Part shown: one piece after another, positions 9,116-20,901 of the stretch | Layout of the letters: each line of letters starts with the position of its first letter | Numbering within the stretch: the stretch's first letter is position 1 | Assembly: GCF_001612765.1 (NCBI RefSeq) | Contig: NZ_BDBB01000007.1 | Location: forward strand, 62,001-126,000 | Origin: Nocardia arthritidis NBRC 100137 | GTDB lineage: Bacteria; Actinomycetota; Actinomycetes; Mycobacteriales; Mycobacteriaceae | Length of the DNA stretch: 64,000 bases | Reading direction: 5' to 3' | Made by a program: the position numbers and the translations under genes | Notes under the pieces: model-generated | Databases searched by the model: none | Told to the model about the DNA's origin: nothing | What the model saw: only the letters and a program-made list of their open reading frames with translations

Positions 9116-9568
9116 CTAATCGGCCGGATCGGGGCGAATCGAGTCCAGCCGGTCCGCGCATCGAGTCAGCAACTCCCGCAGGGTAGCCCGTTCGTCGTCG
9201 GTGAACTCCTCGGCCAACGCGCGTTCGACGCGGACCGCGCGGGCGTCCGCGTCGCGCATCACCGCCGCGCCCTTCTCGGTCAGCGTGGTCTCCAGGACGT
9301 TCTTGTGCCACGGATGCGGCGTGCGCTCGATGAGGCCGCGGTCCTGCAGGTTGCTCAGGACGGTGTTCATCGAGGGCGGGGTGACCCCGCAGAGCCGGGC
9401 GAGGGCGGCGGCCGAGATGCCGGGATTCTCCGCGAGGAACAGCAGTGCGGCGTACTGCGGCACGGTGACGCCCGCCGGCTTCAACGCGGCGTTCTTGGCC
9501 GTGTTGAGGGACTGCTCGGCACGTTTGAGGTACGAACCGATCCGTTCGGCGGCGGGCAAGGACGTCAT
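9116..9568 (-). CDS. MarR family transcriptional regulator
   Basis: 150-residue winged-helix regulator. The ATG at 9568 gives MTSLPAAERIGSYLKRAEQ. The longer frame starts with TTG and lacks a ribosome-binding site. The core is VPQYAALLFLAENPGISAAALARLCGVTPPSMNTVLSNLQDRGLIER, followed by the wing and a helical C-terminus typical of MarR dimers. It is divergent from a secreted SMP-30-like lipoprotein gene and probably regulates both. The intergenic region carries a TTAGA/TCTAA palindrome suited to a MarR dimer. Confidence 0.88.
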   Translation of the reverse strand: MTSLPAAERIGSYLKRAEQSLNTAKNAALKPAGVTVPQYAALLFLAENPGISAAALARLCGVTPPSMNTVLSNLQDRGLIERTPHPWHKNVLETTLTEKGAAVMRDADARAVRVERALAEEFTDDERATLRELLTRCADRLDSIRPDPAD

Positions 9569-9604
9569 AAGCGCATGGTATCCGCACAACTCATCGTTCC
9601 TGCC

Positions 9605-9633
9605 TTGACGATCATTAGAGTTCTAACTTAGAT
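9605..9633 (+). promoter_or_regulatory. Promoter of the SMP-30-like gene with embedded palindrome
   Basis: TTGACG at 9605-9610 and TTAGAT at 9628-9633 are spaced by 17 nt, a good sigma-70-type promoter. The spacer contains the palindrome TTAGA-GT-TCTAA (9615-9626), which fits a MarR operator blocking RNA polymerase. A looser TTAG/CTAA pair follows around 9665-9680. Confidence 0.55.
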
Positions 9634-9691
9634 TTGCAGCCATATTTGAATGCGAACACATTCGTTAGAGCGAACCCTAAGAGGTAGATCG

Positions 9692-10690
9692 ATGTCCCAC
9701 GCCCTACCCCGCCGCCTGCTGTCGAGCCTGGCCGCCGGAAGCGCCTGCATCACGCTCATGGCCTGCGGCACCGGCGATACGCCGAGCAGCCCCGTCCACA
9801 CCGCCTACGAACTGCCGGGCGACCGCGTCTATCCGGAGGGAATCGCGGTCGACGCACGCACCGGAGACAGTTACGTCGGCTCCTACACCACCGGCGCGGT
9901 CTATCGCGCGACACCGGATGCCCATCGCGCCGAGGTCTTCCTGCCCGAAGGCGCCAACAACCACAAGACCGCCAACGGCTTGAAAGTGGACGCGGCCGGG
10001 CGGCTGTGGGTGACCGACTCGACCACGGGCGTCGCGGTGTACGACGTCGCGACCCGCGCCCTGCTCGCCGACTTCACCGTGCCCGGAAGCGATCCCCGCT
10101 TCGTGAACGATCTCGCCATCACCCCGGACGGCACGGCGTATCTGACCGACAGCACGCGGGCGGTGGTCTATCGCGTCACTCCCGATCAACTGGCCGCCGC
10201 CCGAGCACAGGGCGGGCGCGGGGAATTGACTCCGCAGTTCGACCTGCGCTCCATACTGCCGCCGATCGAACCGGGCGGCTTCAGCCTCAACGGCATCGTC
10301 GCCGATCCGGCGGGCCACTACCTGCTCACGGTCGACATGCCGCGCGGCGACCTGTACCGCATCGCGTTGACGCCGGAAGCGAATCCGATCAGCAAGGTCG
10401 CCTTGCGCGGCGGCGATCTCCGGCAGGGCGACGGACTGGAACTGCGCGGGAGCACCCTGTGGGCCGTCCACAACACGACCAACACGATCAGCCGGTGGAC
10501 CGTCTCCGACAACGGCGCCACCGTGACGCTGGCACAGCAGCGCACCGACGAGGCGCTGTCCATCCCGACGACCCTGGCCCGCGCCGGTGACCGAACCCTG
10601 ATCGTCTCCTCCCAGTTCGACAAGGGCGGCCCGATGGGGCCCGGCAGCCCGAGGACGCCGTTCGCCGTCGTCACCCTCGACGGAATCTGA
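9692..10690 (+). CDS. SMP-30/gluconolactonase-like beta-propeller lipoprotein
   Basis: 332 residues, from the ATG at 9692. The N-terminus is a lipoprotein signal with lipobox LMAC (Cys about 23), so it is anchored outside the membrane. The mature part is a six-bladed propeller of the SMP-30/gluconolactonase/LRE type. Its blades are YPEGIAVDARTGDSYVGSY, NGLKVDAAGRLWVTDS, FVNDLAITPDGTAYLTDS, SLNGIVADPAGHYLLTV and GDGLELRGSTLWAVHN. Such proteins hydrolyse lactones or act as binding scaffolds, and the substrate is not evident. It is probably controlled by the divergent MarR protein. Confidence 0.82.
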   Translation: MSHALPRRLLSSLAAGSACITLMACGTGDTPSSPVHTAYELPGDRVYPEGIAVDARTGDSYVGSYTTGAVYRATPDAHRAEVFLPEGANNHKTANGLKVDAAGRLWVTDSTTGVAVYDVATRALLADFTVPGSDPRFVNDLAITPDGTAYLTDSTRAVVYRVTPDQLAAARAQGGRGELTPQFDLRSILPPIEPGGFSLNGIVADPAGHYLLTVDMPRGDLYRIALTPEANPISKVALRGGDLRQGDGLELRGSTLWAVHNTTNTISRWTVSDNGATVTLAQQRTDEALSIPTTLARAGDRTLIVSSQFDKGGPMGPGSPRTPFAVVTLDGI

Positions 10691-10702
10691 CGCGCGGAAA
10701 CG

Positions 10703-10740
10703 CCGGAAGCCGGCCCACCTCGCGGTGGACCGGCTTCCGG
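10703..10740. terminator. Bidirectional terminator between the SMP-30-like gene and groEL2
   Basis: Long hairpin with arms CCGGAAGCCGG and CCGGCTTCCGG extended by CCACC/GGTGG, in the gap between two convergent genes. It can serve both. Confidence 0.75.
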
Positions 10741-10768
10741 TTCGAACTAAGTTGCCGGGTGGCCGGAC

Positions 10769-12460
<1,692 letters not shown>

Positions 12461-12533
12461 TTACGCTGGCCAGGTTCGGTGCCCGCGACGGACGACCGAG
12501 GGTGTCTACGGAACCCGGTCTCACCGTCCCGAC

Positions 12534-12560
12534 CTGGCACTCGCCGATAGGGAGTGCCAA
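12534..12560 (-). promoter_or_regulatory. CIRCE element 1 (HrcA operator)
   Basis: TGGCACTC and GAGTGCCA arms with exactly 9 nt between them. The match to the consensus GCACTC-N9-GAGTGC is exact. It is located about 140 bp upstream of groEL2. Confidence 0.9.
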
Positions 12561-12568
12561 AAGCATTT

Positions 12569-12594
12569 TTAGCACTCGAGGGTGGCGAGTGCAA
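12569..12594 (-). promoter_or_regulatory. CIRCE element 2 (HrcA operator)
   Basis: TTAGCACTC and GAGTGCAA with 9 nt between them, starting 9 bp from the first CIRCE. Tandem CIRCE boxes ahead of groEL2 are known in actinobacteria and bind the HrcA repressor. Confidence 0.9.
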
Positions 12595-12608
12595 GGTCGG
12601 CGCGGGTT

Positions 12609-12899
12609 CTAGCGGCGGTCGTCGACGCGGAACAGCAGCGCGATGATGGCGTCATTGCGGCGTTCCTCCGGCGTGCGGGGCTCGCCGTCCTCGTTGACGA
12701 GTTCGGCGTCGCGCAGCAGCAGCTCCGCCTCGACCCGCATGATGGCGCGAATGAACGGAGGGGCGACGTCGGGCGGCAGGTCGCCGTTCACCACAGTGCC
12801 GCCGTCCGGCTGGGACTCGGTGGACACATACGGAAGAGCGCGCAGTAGATCTGCGCGCCGTTCCCCCGCTATTAGGTCGGAATCCATTTCATCCGCCAT
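12609..12899 (-). CDS. Small conserved hypothetical protein
   Basis: 96-residue acidic protein starting MADEMDSDLIAGERRADLLRALPYVSTES. No catalytic motif, signal peptide or membrane segment is seen. The second half (FIRAIMRVEAELLLRDAELVNEDGEPRTPEERRNDAIIALLFRV) looks helical. It sits directly upstream of the groEL2 control region on the same strand, so its 3' end abuts CIRCE 2. I recognise no named family. The reading frame and codon bias look genuine. Confidence 0.65.
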   Translation of the reverse strand: MADEMDSDLIAGERRADLLRALPYVSTESQPDGGTVVNGDLPPDVAPPFIRAIMRVEAELLLRDAELVNEDGEPRTPEERRNDAIIALLFRVDDRR

Positions 12900-13089
12900 T
12901 GCTATAGCTTAGCCGCCAGCGGTTCACATCTCCGGACGGACGATTCGCGCCACCCCGGACGGTCACCGGAAGCGCTGGTCAAGGAAATCACCGGGGAGTC
13001 ATCCCGGAATTCGCCGCCGCGCCCGCTCGCCCGCGGCGGCGTAGATTCCGAGGGGATCATGATCAACCTCATCCCGGAAGGGGACGCGG

Positions 13090-15147
<2,058 letters not shown>

Positions 15148-15207
15148 GGCGCCGCAGCGCTCGACACCCCGACTACTGGCCGGATGCGCCCTGCCTATGG
15201 TGGCTGC

Positions 15208-15882
15208 GTGAGTGAACAACCCGGCTGGGATGCGATCGACGATGCGTTGCGGCCGCTGTACGGCGATATCGAGCCCTTCCACTGGGCCTCCGACCACCCG
15301 TGGTCCCTCGGCGGGTCCGACCCCCTCGACGGGATCAGCGCGTACTCCCGCACCGACCCGGCGCCGCACTGGCATTACATCAGCTACGGCATGACCGAGC
15401 TGCACGAGAAGGAGTGGGACGACCCGGCGGAGTCCGGCTGGTGCTTCGAATTCACCTTCCGGCTGGCGCGCGGGCCCGAGGACACCGAACCGCCCGCGTG
15501 GCCGGCGAATTTCATGCAGAACCTGGCCCGTTACGTCTTCCAGTCCGGCAAGTGGTTCGAACCGGGACACACCATCAAAACGAACGGGCCGATTGCGGCC
15601 GACCACCCCGACTGCACCTGTCACGCCGTCTGCTTCACGACCGACCCCGAGCTGGGCGCCGTAGACAGCCCGAACGGCCGCGTCCGGTTCCTGCAGATCG
15701 TCGGGCTGACCATGCCGGAATACCGTGCGGCACAAGGGGGACGCGCACTGCCCCTGCTCGCCGAACTGGAACCGCGACTACCCCTCTACATCACCGACAT
15801 CCACCGCGAGCCGCTGGTCGCCGAGCCGAAACCGCAGGCCCGCTGGCCCCGTTGGGGTGGCGGCCTGGCCGGGCGCGGGTGA
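15208..15882 (+). CDS. Suppressor-of-fused (SUFU) domain protein
   Basis: 224 residues from a GTG at 15208 (MSEQPGWDAIDDALRPLYGDIEPFHWASDH). The pattern DPAPHWHYISYGMTELHEKEW, WCFEFTFRLARG, PPAWPANFMQNLARYVFQSGKWFEPGHTI and FLQIVGLTMPEYRAAQ is the bacterial SUFU fold. The fold is best known from the animal hedgehog regulator. In bacteria it is often a polymorphic-toxin immunity protein or a stand-alone protein of unknown role. No toxin gene is adjacent, so a housekeeping or unknown role is more likely here. Confidence 0.85.
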   Translation: MSEQPGWDAIDDALRPLYGDIEPFHWASDHPWSLGGSDPLDGISAYSRTDPAPHWHYISYGMTELHEKEWDDPAESGWCFEFTFRLARGPEDTEPPAWPANFMQNLARYVFQSGKWFEPGHTIKTNGPIAADHPDCTCHAVCFTTDPELGAVDSPNGRVRFLQIVGLTMPEYRAAQGGRALPLLAELEPRLPLYITDIHREPLVAEPKPQARWPRWGGGLAGRG

Positions 15883-16116
15883 TCAGGCCGCTCGGGTCGT
15901 GCGGTGTTCGACCGGCGCGGCCCGGCGCGGCCCGGGGATACCGGCTCCCCGGGTGCGCAGCGCCCGGCGATGACGCGCCCGCGCGGCGTGCGCGCCGCGC
16001 ACTCCGTTGACGACGTTGCGGACGCCGTGACCGGCCGATCGGCGGCCCACGCCGATCACCAGCGAGGACACCGCGAGGGCGAGTGCGATCCGCGCACGGA
16101 ACTTCCCACCGCCCAC
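15883..16116 (-). CDS. Possible small membrane protein
   Basis: 77-residue frame with a GTG start 5 bp after the stop of the ClpC2-like gene. The segment IALALAVSSLVIGVG would cross the membrane once. The rest is very arginine-rich (HAARARHRRALRTRGAG), a composition that high-GC noise also produces. No good ribosome-binding site is seen. The main support is the close spacing with the upstream gene. Confidence 0.35.
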   Translation of the reverse strand: MGGGKFRARIALALAVSSLVIGVGRRSAGHGVRNVVNGVRGAHAARARHRRALRTRGAGIPGPRRAAPVEHRTTRAA

Positions 16117-16121
16117 GCGGA

Positions 16122-16847
16122 TCAGGGCTTCTCGGAGGTGATGGACGCGAGCAGTTCGCCCAGATGCGTTTCGGCCTTGGCCTTGTCGACGCCGAGATCG
16201 CTGAGCAGACCGGCGCCGTTCTCCTGCTCGAGCAGGGCGAGCAGGATGTGCTCGGTGCCGATGTAGTTGTGCCCCAGCCGGAGCGCCTCCCGGAAGGTGA
16301 GCTCGAGGACCTTCTTGGCCTCCGCGCCGAACGGCACCAGCGCGGGGACGTCCCCCTCACCCGGCGGCAGAGACGCGGAGGCGGCGGCGGAGATCACGTC
16401 GACGGCGACGCCTTGGTGGACGAGTTCGTGCACCGCGAGGCCCTGTGGTTCGGTGAGCAACCCCAGCACCACGTGCCCGACCGAGATCTCGCGGTTGCCC
16501 GCCGCGCGCGCCGCCTCCTGCGCCGCCATCACGACCGCCCGCGCCCGCTGAGTGAAGCGCGCGAAGCCCGCGTTCGGGTCCATGGCCGCCGCCGCGCCCG
16601 GCTCGGGCACCTTCGGCACGAACCGCTTCTGGGCGGCCTGCTTGGTGACGCCCATGCTGGCGCCGATGTCGGTCCACGAGGCGCCGGAGCGCCGGGCCTG
16701 GTCCACGAAGTGGCCGATCAGGTGGTCGGCCACTTCGTCGAGGTGATTCGCCACGACGACGGCATCGGACAGTTGCTCGAGCACATTGTCGGGACGGGCC
16801 TTCTTGATGCCGTCGATCAGGTCGTCGAGGCGGAATGGCGAGGTCAT
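16122..16847 (-). CDS. HTH-containing Clp N-domain protein (ClpC2-like)
   Basis: 241 residues. Residues about 50-75 (ARRSGASWTDIGASMGVTKQAAQKRF) form a helix-turn-helix. Residues about 95-235 form a double Clp-N repeat (FTQRARAVVMAAQEAARAAGNREISVGHVVLGLL and FGAEAKKVLELTFREALRLGHNYIGTEHILLALLEQ). There is no AAA module, so it cannot unfold proteins. The layout and length match mycobacterial ClpC2, which resembles the ClpC1 N-domain and is described as a decoy for ClpC1-directed antibiotics. Twin palindromes on its promoter suggest autorepression through the HTH. Confidence 0.85.
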   Translation of the reverse strand: MTSPFRLDDLIDGIKKARPDNVLEQLSDAVVVANHLDEVADHLIGHFVDQARRSGASWTDIGASMGVTKQAAQKRFVPKVPEPGAAAAMDPNAGFARFTQRARAVVMAAQEAARAAGNREISVGHVVLGLLTEPQGLAVHELVHQGVAVDVISAAASASLPPGEGDVPALVPFGAEAKKVLELTFREALRLGHNYIGTEHILLALLEQENGAGLLSDLGVDKAKAETHLGELLASITSEKP

Positions 16848-16849
16848 GC

Positions 16850-16866
16850 GTCAACCATAAGTTGAC
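16850..16866. promoter_or_regulatory. Operator copy 1 of the ClpC2-like gene
   Basis: Perfect palindrome GTCAAC-N5-GTTGAC, 3 bp upstream of the start codon, covering the -10 box TATGGT (complement of 16854-16859). Confidence 0.7.
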
Positions 16867-16882
16867 GATACGATGACGTCAA
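16854..16882 (-). promoter_or_regulatory. Leaderless promoter of the ClpC2-like gene
   Basis: On the minus strand, -35 TTGACG (complement of 16877-16882), a 17-nt spacer and -10 TATGGT, followed after 6 nt by the ATG. The spacing puts transcription start at or next to the initiation codon, so the mRNA is probably leaderless. Confidence 0.65.
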
Positions 16883-16894
16883 CCACTAGTTGAC
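16878..16894. promoter_or_regulatory. Operator copy 2 of the ClpC2-like gene
   Basis: Second perfect GTCAAC-N5-GTTGAC palindrome, 28 bp centre to centre from the first. It covers the -35 box. Two identical sites over both promoter elements point to a dimeric repressor binding cooperatively. Confidence 0.7.
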
Positions 16895-16902
16895 GATGGA
16901 GG

Positions 16903-17991
16903 TCAGGGGTGCGCCGCCCCAGCCGCGAAGCGCACGATGCGCTCCTTGACCCATGCCGCCGTCCGCCCGGTCAGCACCGTCCGGGCCGGTGCGTCGTCGG
17001 CGTGCACGGCCTGCACGACCCCGTCACGGCGGCCCAGGCTGAGGCAATGGAGCACGTAGCGGAACCGGAGTTCCTTCGGCTCGCGACCACGCATCCGCGC
17101 GACGACGGCATCGGCCGCGTGTTTGCCGGTGGGCAGCGCCGTGGCGCAGGCCATGCGCAGATCTCGCCCGCCCGGCCCCGCGATGACGGCGGCGTCGCCC
17201 GCGGCGAAGATGTCCGGGTGCGTCACCGAACGCAGGGTGGCGTCGGTGCGCACCCGGCCGTCGGAATCGACCGCCAGGCCGGAGCGGGCGGCCAGGTCGG
17301 GCACCCGGAAACCCGTGGTCCACACCGTCGCCGCGGCCTCGACCAGCGAACCGTCGGCCAAGCGCGGCCCCTCGGAGGTCACTTCGATCACCTTGGCGCC
17401 GGACACGATCTCGACGCCGAGCCGCTCCAGCGTCCGCCTGATGTGCGCCCGCGCCCGCGCCGACAGCCAGGCGCCGGGCTCCTCCGTACCGAGCAGCAGC
17501 ACCTTGATCCCCGGCCGCGATTCGGCGAGTTCCGCCGCCAGTTCGATGCCGGTCGCTCCGGCCCCTACGATCGCCACCGGACCGCCGAGGGTGGACAGGT
17601 CGTGCACGTCTTCCTGCGTCGCAATGGAATACGCGTGCTCGGCGACGCCGGGGACGCTCTGGACATCAGCGATGCTGCCGAGGGCATAGACCAACGCGTC
17701 GTACTCGACGGCGGGCCCCGCGTCGAGCACCACGCGCTTCGCCACCGTGTCGATCTCCGTCGCCAGGGCGCGCACGAAGCGGATATCCTTGCTTTCCAGC
17801 GATTCCCGCAGATCCAACGCGGCGATCCGCTGCCCGGCCGCCTGCTGGTGCAGTCGCACTCGCTCGACGAACGACGCGTGGGCGTCCACCACGGTGATCC
17901 GGGCATCCCGCGCCGTGCGAGCGAGCCTGCGTGCCGCCGCCAGCCCCGCGTACCCGGCGCCGAGGACGACGATCCGATGCTGTCCGGTCAT
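16903..17991 (-). CDS. FAD-dependent NAD(P)H oxidoreductase (NDH-2-like)
   Basis: 362-residue pyridine-nucleotide-disulfide-fold flavoprotein. FAD site GAGYAGLAAARRL is at the N-terminus. The NAD(P)H site GAGATGIELAAELAE is near residue 145. The FAD-closing motif is HPDIFAAGDAAVI. There is no redox CxxC, and the arrangement resembles type II NADH dehydrogenases and AIF-like quinone reductases. It follows the ECF41 sigma gene by 81 bp in the same direction. ECF41 factors typically control one neighbouring gene for an oxidoreductase, carboxymuconolactone decarboxylase or epimerase, so this is the likely target. Confidence 0.85.
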   Translation of the reverse strand: MTGQHRIVVLGAGYAGLAAARRLARTARDARITVVDAHASFVERVRLHQQAAGQRIAALDLRESLESKDIRFVRALATEIDTVAKRVVLDAGPAVEYDALVYALGSIADVQSVPGVAEHAYSIATQEDVHDLSTLGGPVAIVGAGATGIELAAELAESRPGIKVLLLGTEEPGAWLSARARAHIRRTLERLGVEIVSGAKVIEVTSEGPRLADGSLVEAAATVWTTGFRVPDLAARSGLAVDSDGRVRTDATLRSVTHPDIFAAGDAAVIAGPGGRDLRMACATALPTGKHAADAVVARMRGREPKELRFRYVLHCLSLGRRDGVVQAVHADDAPARTVLTGRTAAWVKERIVRFAAGAAHP

Positions 17992-18025
17992 GATGTGGCT
18001 CCTTTCGATCGGCCATCACCCTTCA

Positions 18026-18052
18026 GACCGGACAGCCACCCAATTGCTGACA
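18026..18052 (-). promoter_or_regulatory. Candidate ECF41-type promoter of the oxidoreductase gene
   Basis: On the minus strand TGTCAGC and GGTC are separated by exactly 16 nt, ending about 35 nt before the oxidoreductase start. As I remember it, the ECF41 promoter motif is TGTCACA-N16-CGTC. The spacing matches and most bases agree. Confidence 0.45.
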
Positions 18053-18072
18053 GTCCAGCGCCGTGAAGCGTG

Positions 18073-19002
18073 TCACAGCGGACGGCGACGCCGGTCCGGC
18101 AGCGTGCCCACCGCGCCGTCCGACCCGCCCGAGCCGGCGAAATAGGCGAGTTTGTCCGGGTTGACGATCAACCGCAGCGCCGTGACCAAGCCGTCGGCCG
18201 CATCGATCCCCAGCACGACCAGCGGCGCGCCGTCCACCCGCGCGACGAGGGAAGGCGCGCCGTTGACCTCTTCCACGAGCAATTGCGTCCCCGGCACCTC
18301 CCAGCGCAACAGACCCGCCAGGTATCGCGCCACCTGATTGGCGCCGCGTATCGGCCGCCGCGCCGCGGTGATCTTTCCGCCGCCGTCGGCCGTCGCGATC
18401 ACGTCGGCGGCGAGCATCCGCTCCAGCGCGGCGATGTCACCGTCGCGCGCCGCCTTCAGGAATCGTTCGATCAGCTCGCGGGCGTGCTCCGGCGGAATGC
18501 CGAAGCGAGCCCGGCCTTCTCGCACGCGCTGGCCCGCCCGGCGGAAGATCTGCTGCGAGTTCGACTCGGTGACGTCGAGCATGTCGGCGATCTCGCGATG
18601 CGCGTATCCGAATGCCTCGCGCAGCACGAAGACGGCGCGCTCGACCGGGGTCAGCCGCTCCAGTGCCGTCAGCAGCGCGAGCGAGACCTGTTCACGCTCC
18701 TCGACGGTCTCCAGCGGGCCGAGTTCGCCGCGCGCGGTCGGCACCGGCTCGGGCAGCCACGGCCCGATATAGCTCTCCCGCCGCGCCCGCGCCGAAACGA
18801 GCCAGGTGCGACAGAGATTCACCAGCGCGGTGGTCAGCCACGCCTCAGGGGAACGGATACCGGCTCGGTCGGCGCCGTCCCAGCGCAGGTAGGTCTCCTG
18901 CACCGCGTCCTCGGCCTCACTCGCCGAGCCGAGCATCCGGTAGGCGAGCGCGAACAGGCGCGGCCGATGCAGTTCGAATTCCCGCAATCCGTCGGACTCC
19001 AT
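18073..19002 (-). CDS. sigJ: ECF41-group RNA polymerase sigma factor (SigJ type)
   Basis: 309 residues from the ATG at 19002, preceded by GGAGAGG. Region 2 is LFALAYRMLGSASEAEDAVQETYLRW and region 4 is LTPVERAVFVLREAFGYAHREIADML, with VTESNSQQIFRRA. A SnoaL-like C-terminal domain contains DGGGK (about residue 217) and NPDKL near the end, the two conserved motifs of the ECF41 group. In that group the fused C-terminal domain replaces an anti-sigma factor and tunes activity. The frame extends to 19293 but the extra residues have no sigma homology. Confidence 0.9.
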   Translation of the reverse strand: MESDGLREFELHRPRLFALAYRMLGSASEAEDAVQETYLRWDGADRAGIRSPEAWLTTALVNLCRTWLVSARARRESYIGPWLPEPVPTARGELGPLETVEEREQVSLALLTALERLTPVERAVFVLREAFGYAHREIADMLDVTESNSQQIFRRAGQRVREGRARFGIPPEHARELIERFLKAARDGDIAALERMLAADVIATADGGGKITAARRPIRGANQVARYLAGLLRWEVPGTQLLVEEVNGAPSLVARVDGAPLVVLGIDAADGLVTALRLIVNPDKLAYFAGSGGSDGAVGTLPDRRRRPL

Positions 19003-19144
19003 CGCTGTCCCGCCTCTCCGAGTATTCAGGCCGTACCTGTCGGTGCCGCGAGATCCGCGTGCAGGTCCTGCGTTCGGCGCCGCTCGGGCTTCGGGCGTAC
19101 CCGGCGAGTTACCCATGTGCTCACGAGATCGATTGTCCGTCCGA

Positions 19145-20071
19145 CTAATCGGCGTCCCGGGGCGGATGGCCGTTCTCACGTTGCTTCGCACCGGGCCTGC
19201 GCAGGCGCAGACGCGCCGAGCCGCGGATCGCCGGACGCGGGATGGCCGGACGACGGATCGCAGGCAGCCGCCGGTCCGCCCGTCGTTGCGCACGCCGCTC
19301 GGCGGGTTTGTGCGTCCAGGTCTCCGGACGCGCGGCCACCCAGCGCTGGGAATGCCAGGCGAACGGGATATGCCCCAGATACAGCACGACCAGCACCAGC
19401 AGCAGCACGATCGGATAGGTGACCAGCGCCGCCGCGGCGAGCGCGACCAGCACCAGCAGCCCGGCCGCGGCCTGCGGCACCACCGACACCGATTTCATGG
19501 CCAGCGTCGGGATGGTGCTGACCGCCAGTGCGGCCGCGAAGACCGTCCATGCCGCGACCTCGTAGAAGCCGACCCACCAGCCGTCGCCGAACTGCACGAA
19601 CAGCGCCACCGGGACCATCGCGATGAGCGCGGCCGCCGGGGCGGGCACACCCACGAAGTACTCCCGCGCCCAGTCCGGCCGGTTGTCCTCGTCCATCAGG
19701 GTGTTGAACCGCGCCAGGCGCAGCACGATGCTGACCGCGAACAGCAGCGCGACGATCCATCCCACGCTGTTGCTGCTGAGCAGGGTCACATACAGGACGA
19801 GCGCGGGAGCGACGCCGAAGGAGATGGCGTCCGACAGCGAGTCCAGCTCGGCGCCCATCTTCGTGGTGGCGTCGAGCATCCTGGCCAGCCTGCCGTCGAG
19901 GGTGTCCAGCACGGCCGCCGCGCCGATCATGGCCAGCGCGATACCTAGCTTGCCGTCCAGGCCGAACTTCACCGCCGACAGCCCGGAGCACAGCGCCAGG
20001 ATGGTGACGATGCTGGGCAGCAGCCGGATGCTCCGCCGCCTGCGCCGCTGGGTGGGTACCGCCGCTTCCAT
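19145..20071 (-). CDS. pssA: CDP-diacylglycerol-serine O-phosphatidyltransferase
   Basis: 308-residue integral membrane enzyme making phosphatidylserine from CDP-diacylglycerol and serine. The CDP-alcohol phosphotransferase motif is intact: DGRLAR, then GAELDSLSD, matching DGxxAR-x8-GxxxDxxxD. About eight hydrophobic segments follow. The C-terminal 60 residues are an arginine/proline-rich cytosolic tail with repeats such as RRPAIPRPAIRG, longer than usual. The start overlaps the psd stop by 1 nt, so the two steps to phosphatidylethanolamine are translationally coupled. Confidence 0.95.
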   Translation of the reverse strand: MEAAVPTQRRRRRSIRLLPSIVTILALCSGLSAVKFGLDGKLGIALAMIGAAAVLDTLDGRLARMLDATTKMGAELDSLSDAISFGVAPALVLYVTLLSSNSVGWIVALLFAVSIVLRLARFNTLMDEDNRPDWAREYFVGVPAPAAALIAMVPVALFVQFGDGWWVGFYEVAAWTVFAAALAVSTIPTLAMKSVSVVPQAAAGLLVLVALAAAALVTYPIVLLLVLVVLYLGHIPFAWHSQRWVAARPETWTHKPAERRAQRRADRRLPAIRRPAIPRPAIRGSARLRLRRPGAKQRENGHPPRDAD

Positions 20072-20799
20072 CAGGCGTCGGCGGGTGAGCCGAGCACGGC
20101 GAGGACGGTCTCGCCGCCGATAGTGCGCTGGCCGGGCTGCACGAGTAGTTCGGTGCCCGGCGGGAAGTAGGTGTCGACCCGCGAGCCGAAGCGGATCAGG
20201 CCGTAGGTGTCCGCGATGGTCAGCACGTCGCCGACCTGGGCGTCGCAGACGATCCGGCGCGCGAGCAGTCCGGCGATCTGCACCACCACGACCTGATTGC
20301 CCTCCGGCGTCTCCAGCACCATGCTGTTGCGCTCGTTCACCGAACTCGCCTCGGGCAGGTCCGCGGAACGGAATCGGCCGGGCTGGTGCAGCACCGTGCG
20401 CACGACGCCGGAGACCGGCGTGCGCTGCACGTGGACGTCCAGCACGGACAAGAAGATGCTCACCCGCGGCAGCGGCGCGTCACCGAGACCCAGCTCGGCG
20501 GGGGGAGCGGCGGTGTCGACCAACGCGATCTCGCCGTCGGCGGGGGCGACTACGACGCCCGGCCGGTTCGGCGGCACGCGATGCGGGTGACGGAAGAAGG
20601 TCGCGCAGGCCGCCGCGGCGAGCAGACCCGTGCGCCGCACCCATTTGCGCTTGCCGCCGACGACGGCGACCGCGAGGGGTGCGGCGACGAACGGGAGCCC
20701 GGCGGGATGCAACGGAGGGATCGCGTTGCGGACCAGGTCGACGACATGGCCGACTCCGGTCGTTTCAGGCGTGCCGGGCGGGGTGGGACGGCGGGCCAC
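20071..20799 (-). CDS. psd: Phosphatidylserine decarboxylase proenzyme
   Basis: 242 residues from the GTG at 20799 ([15 protein letters not shown]), preceded by AAAGAGG. A TTG 15 codons upstream is less likely. The enzyme is pyruvoyl-dependent and self-cleaves at the serine in [12 protein letters not shown] near the C-terminus. Other family motifs are [33 protein letters not shown] and [13 protein letters not shown]. The length is that of the short archaeal/actinobacterial type. The product, phosphatidylethanolamine, is a major lipid of Nocardia and mycobacteria. It is the first gene of the psd-pssA pair. Confidence 0.94.
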   Translation of the reverse strand: MARRPTPPGTPETTGVGHVVDLVRNAIPPLHPAGLPFVAAPLAVAVVGGKRKWVRRTGLLAAAACATFFRHPHRVPPNRPGVVVAPADGEIALVDTAAPPAELGLGDAPLPRVSIFLSVLDVHVQRTPVSGVVRTVLHQPGRFRSADLPEASSVNERNSMVLETPEGNQVVVVQIAGLLARRIVCDAQVGDVLTIADTYGLIRFGSRVDTYFPPGTELLVQPGQRTIGGETVLAVLGSPADA

Positions 20800-20901
20800 A
20801 GGCTCCTCTTTCGTGCTCGATGCAAACGGGTTGCGCCTACCCAACGATAGGCCGGGCGCAAGCGTTCACACCTTACGGGAAGGAGCCTGTGGCACGCGCG
20901 G

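Noticed and set aside
15208-15882. SUFU protein as a toxin-immunity gene
   Set aside because: No polymorphic toxin, WXG100 or secretion gene is adjacent. The neighbours are nadE and a ClpC2-like gene.
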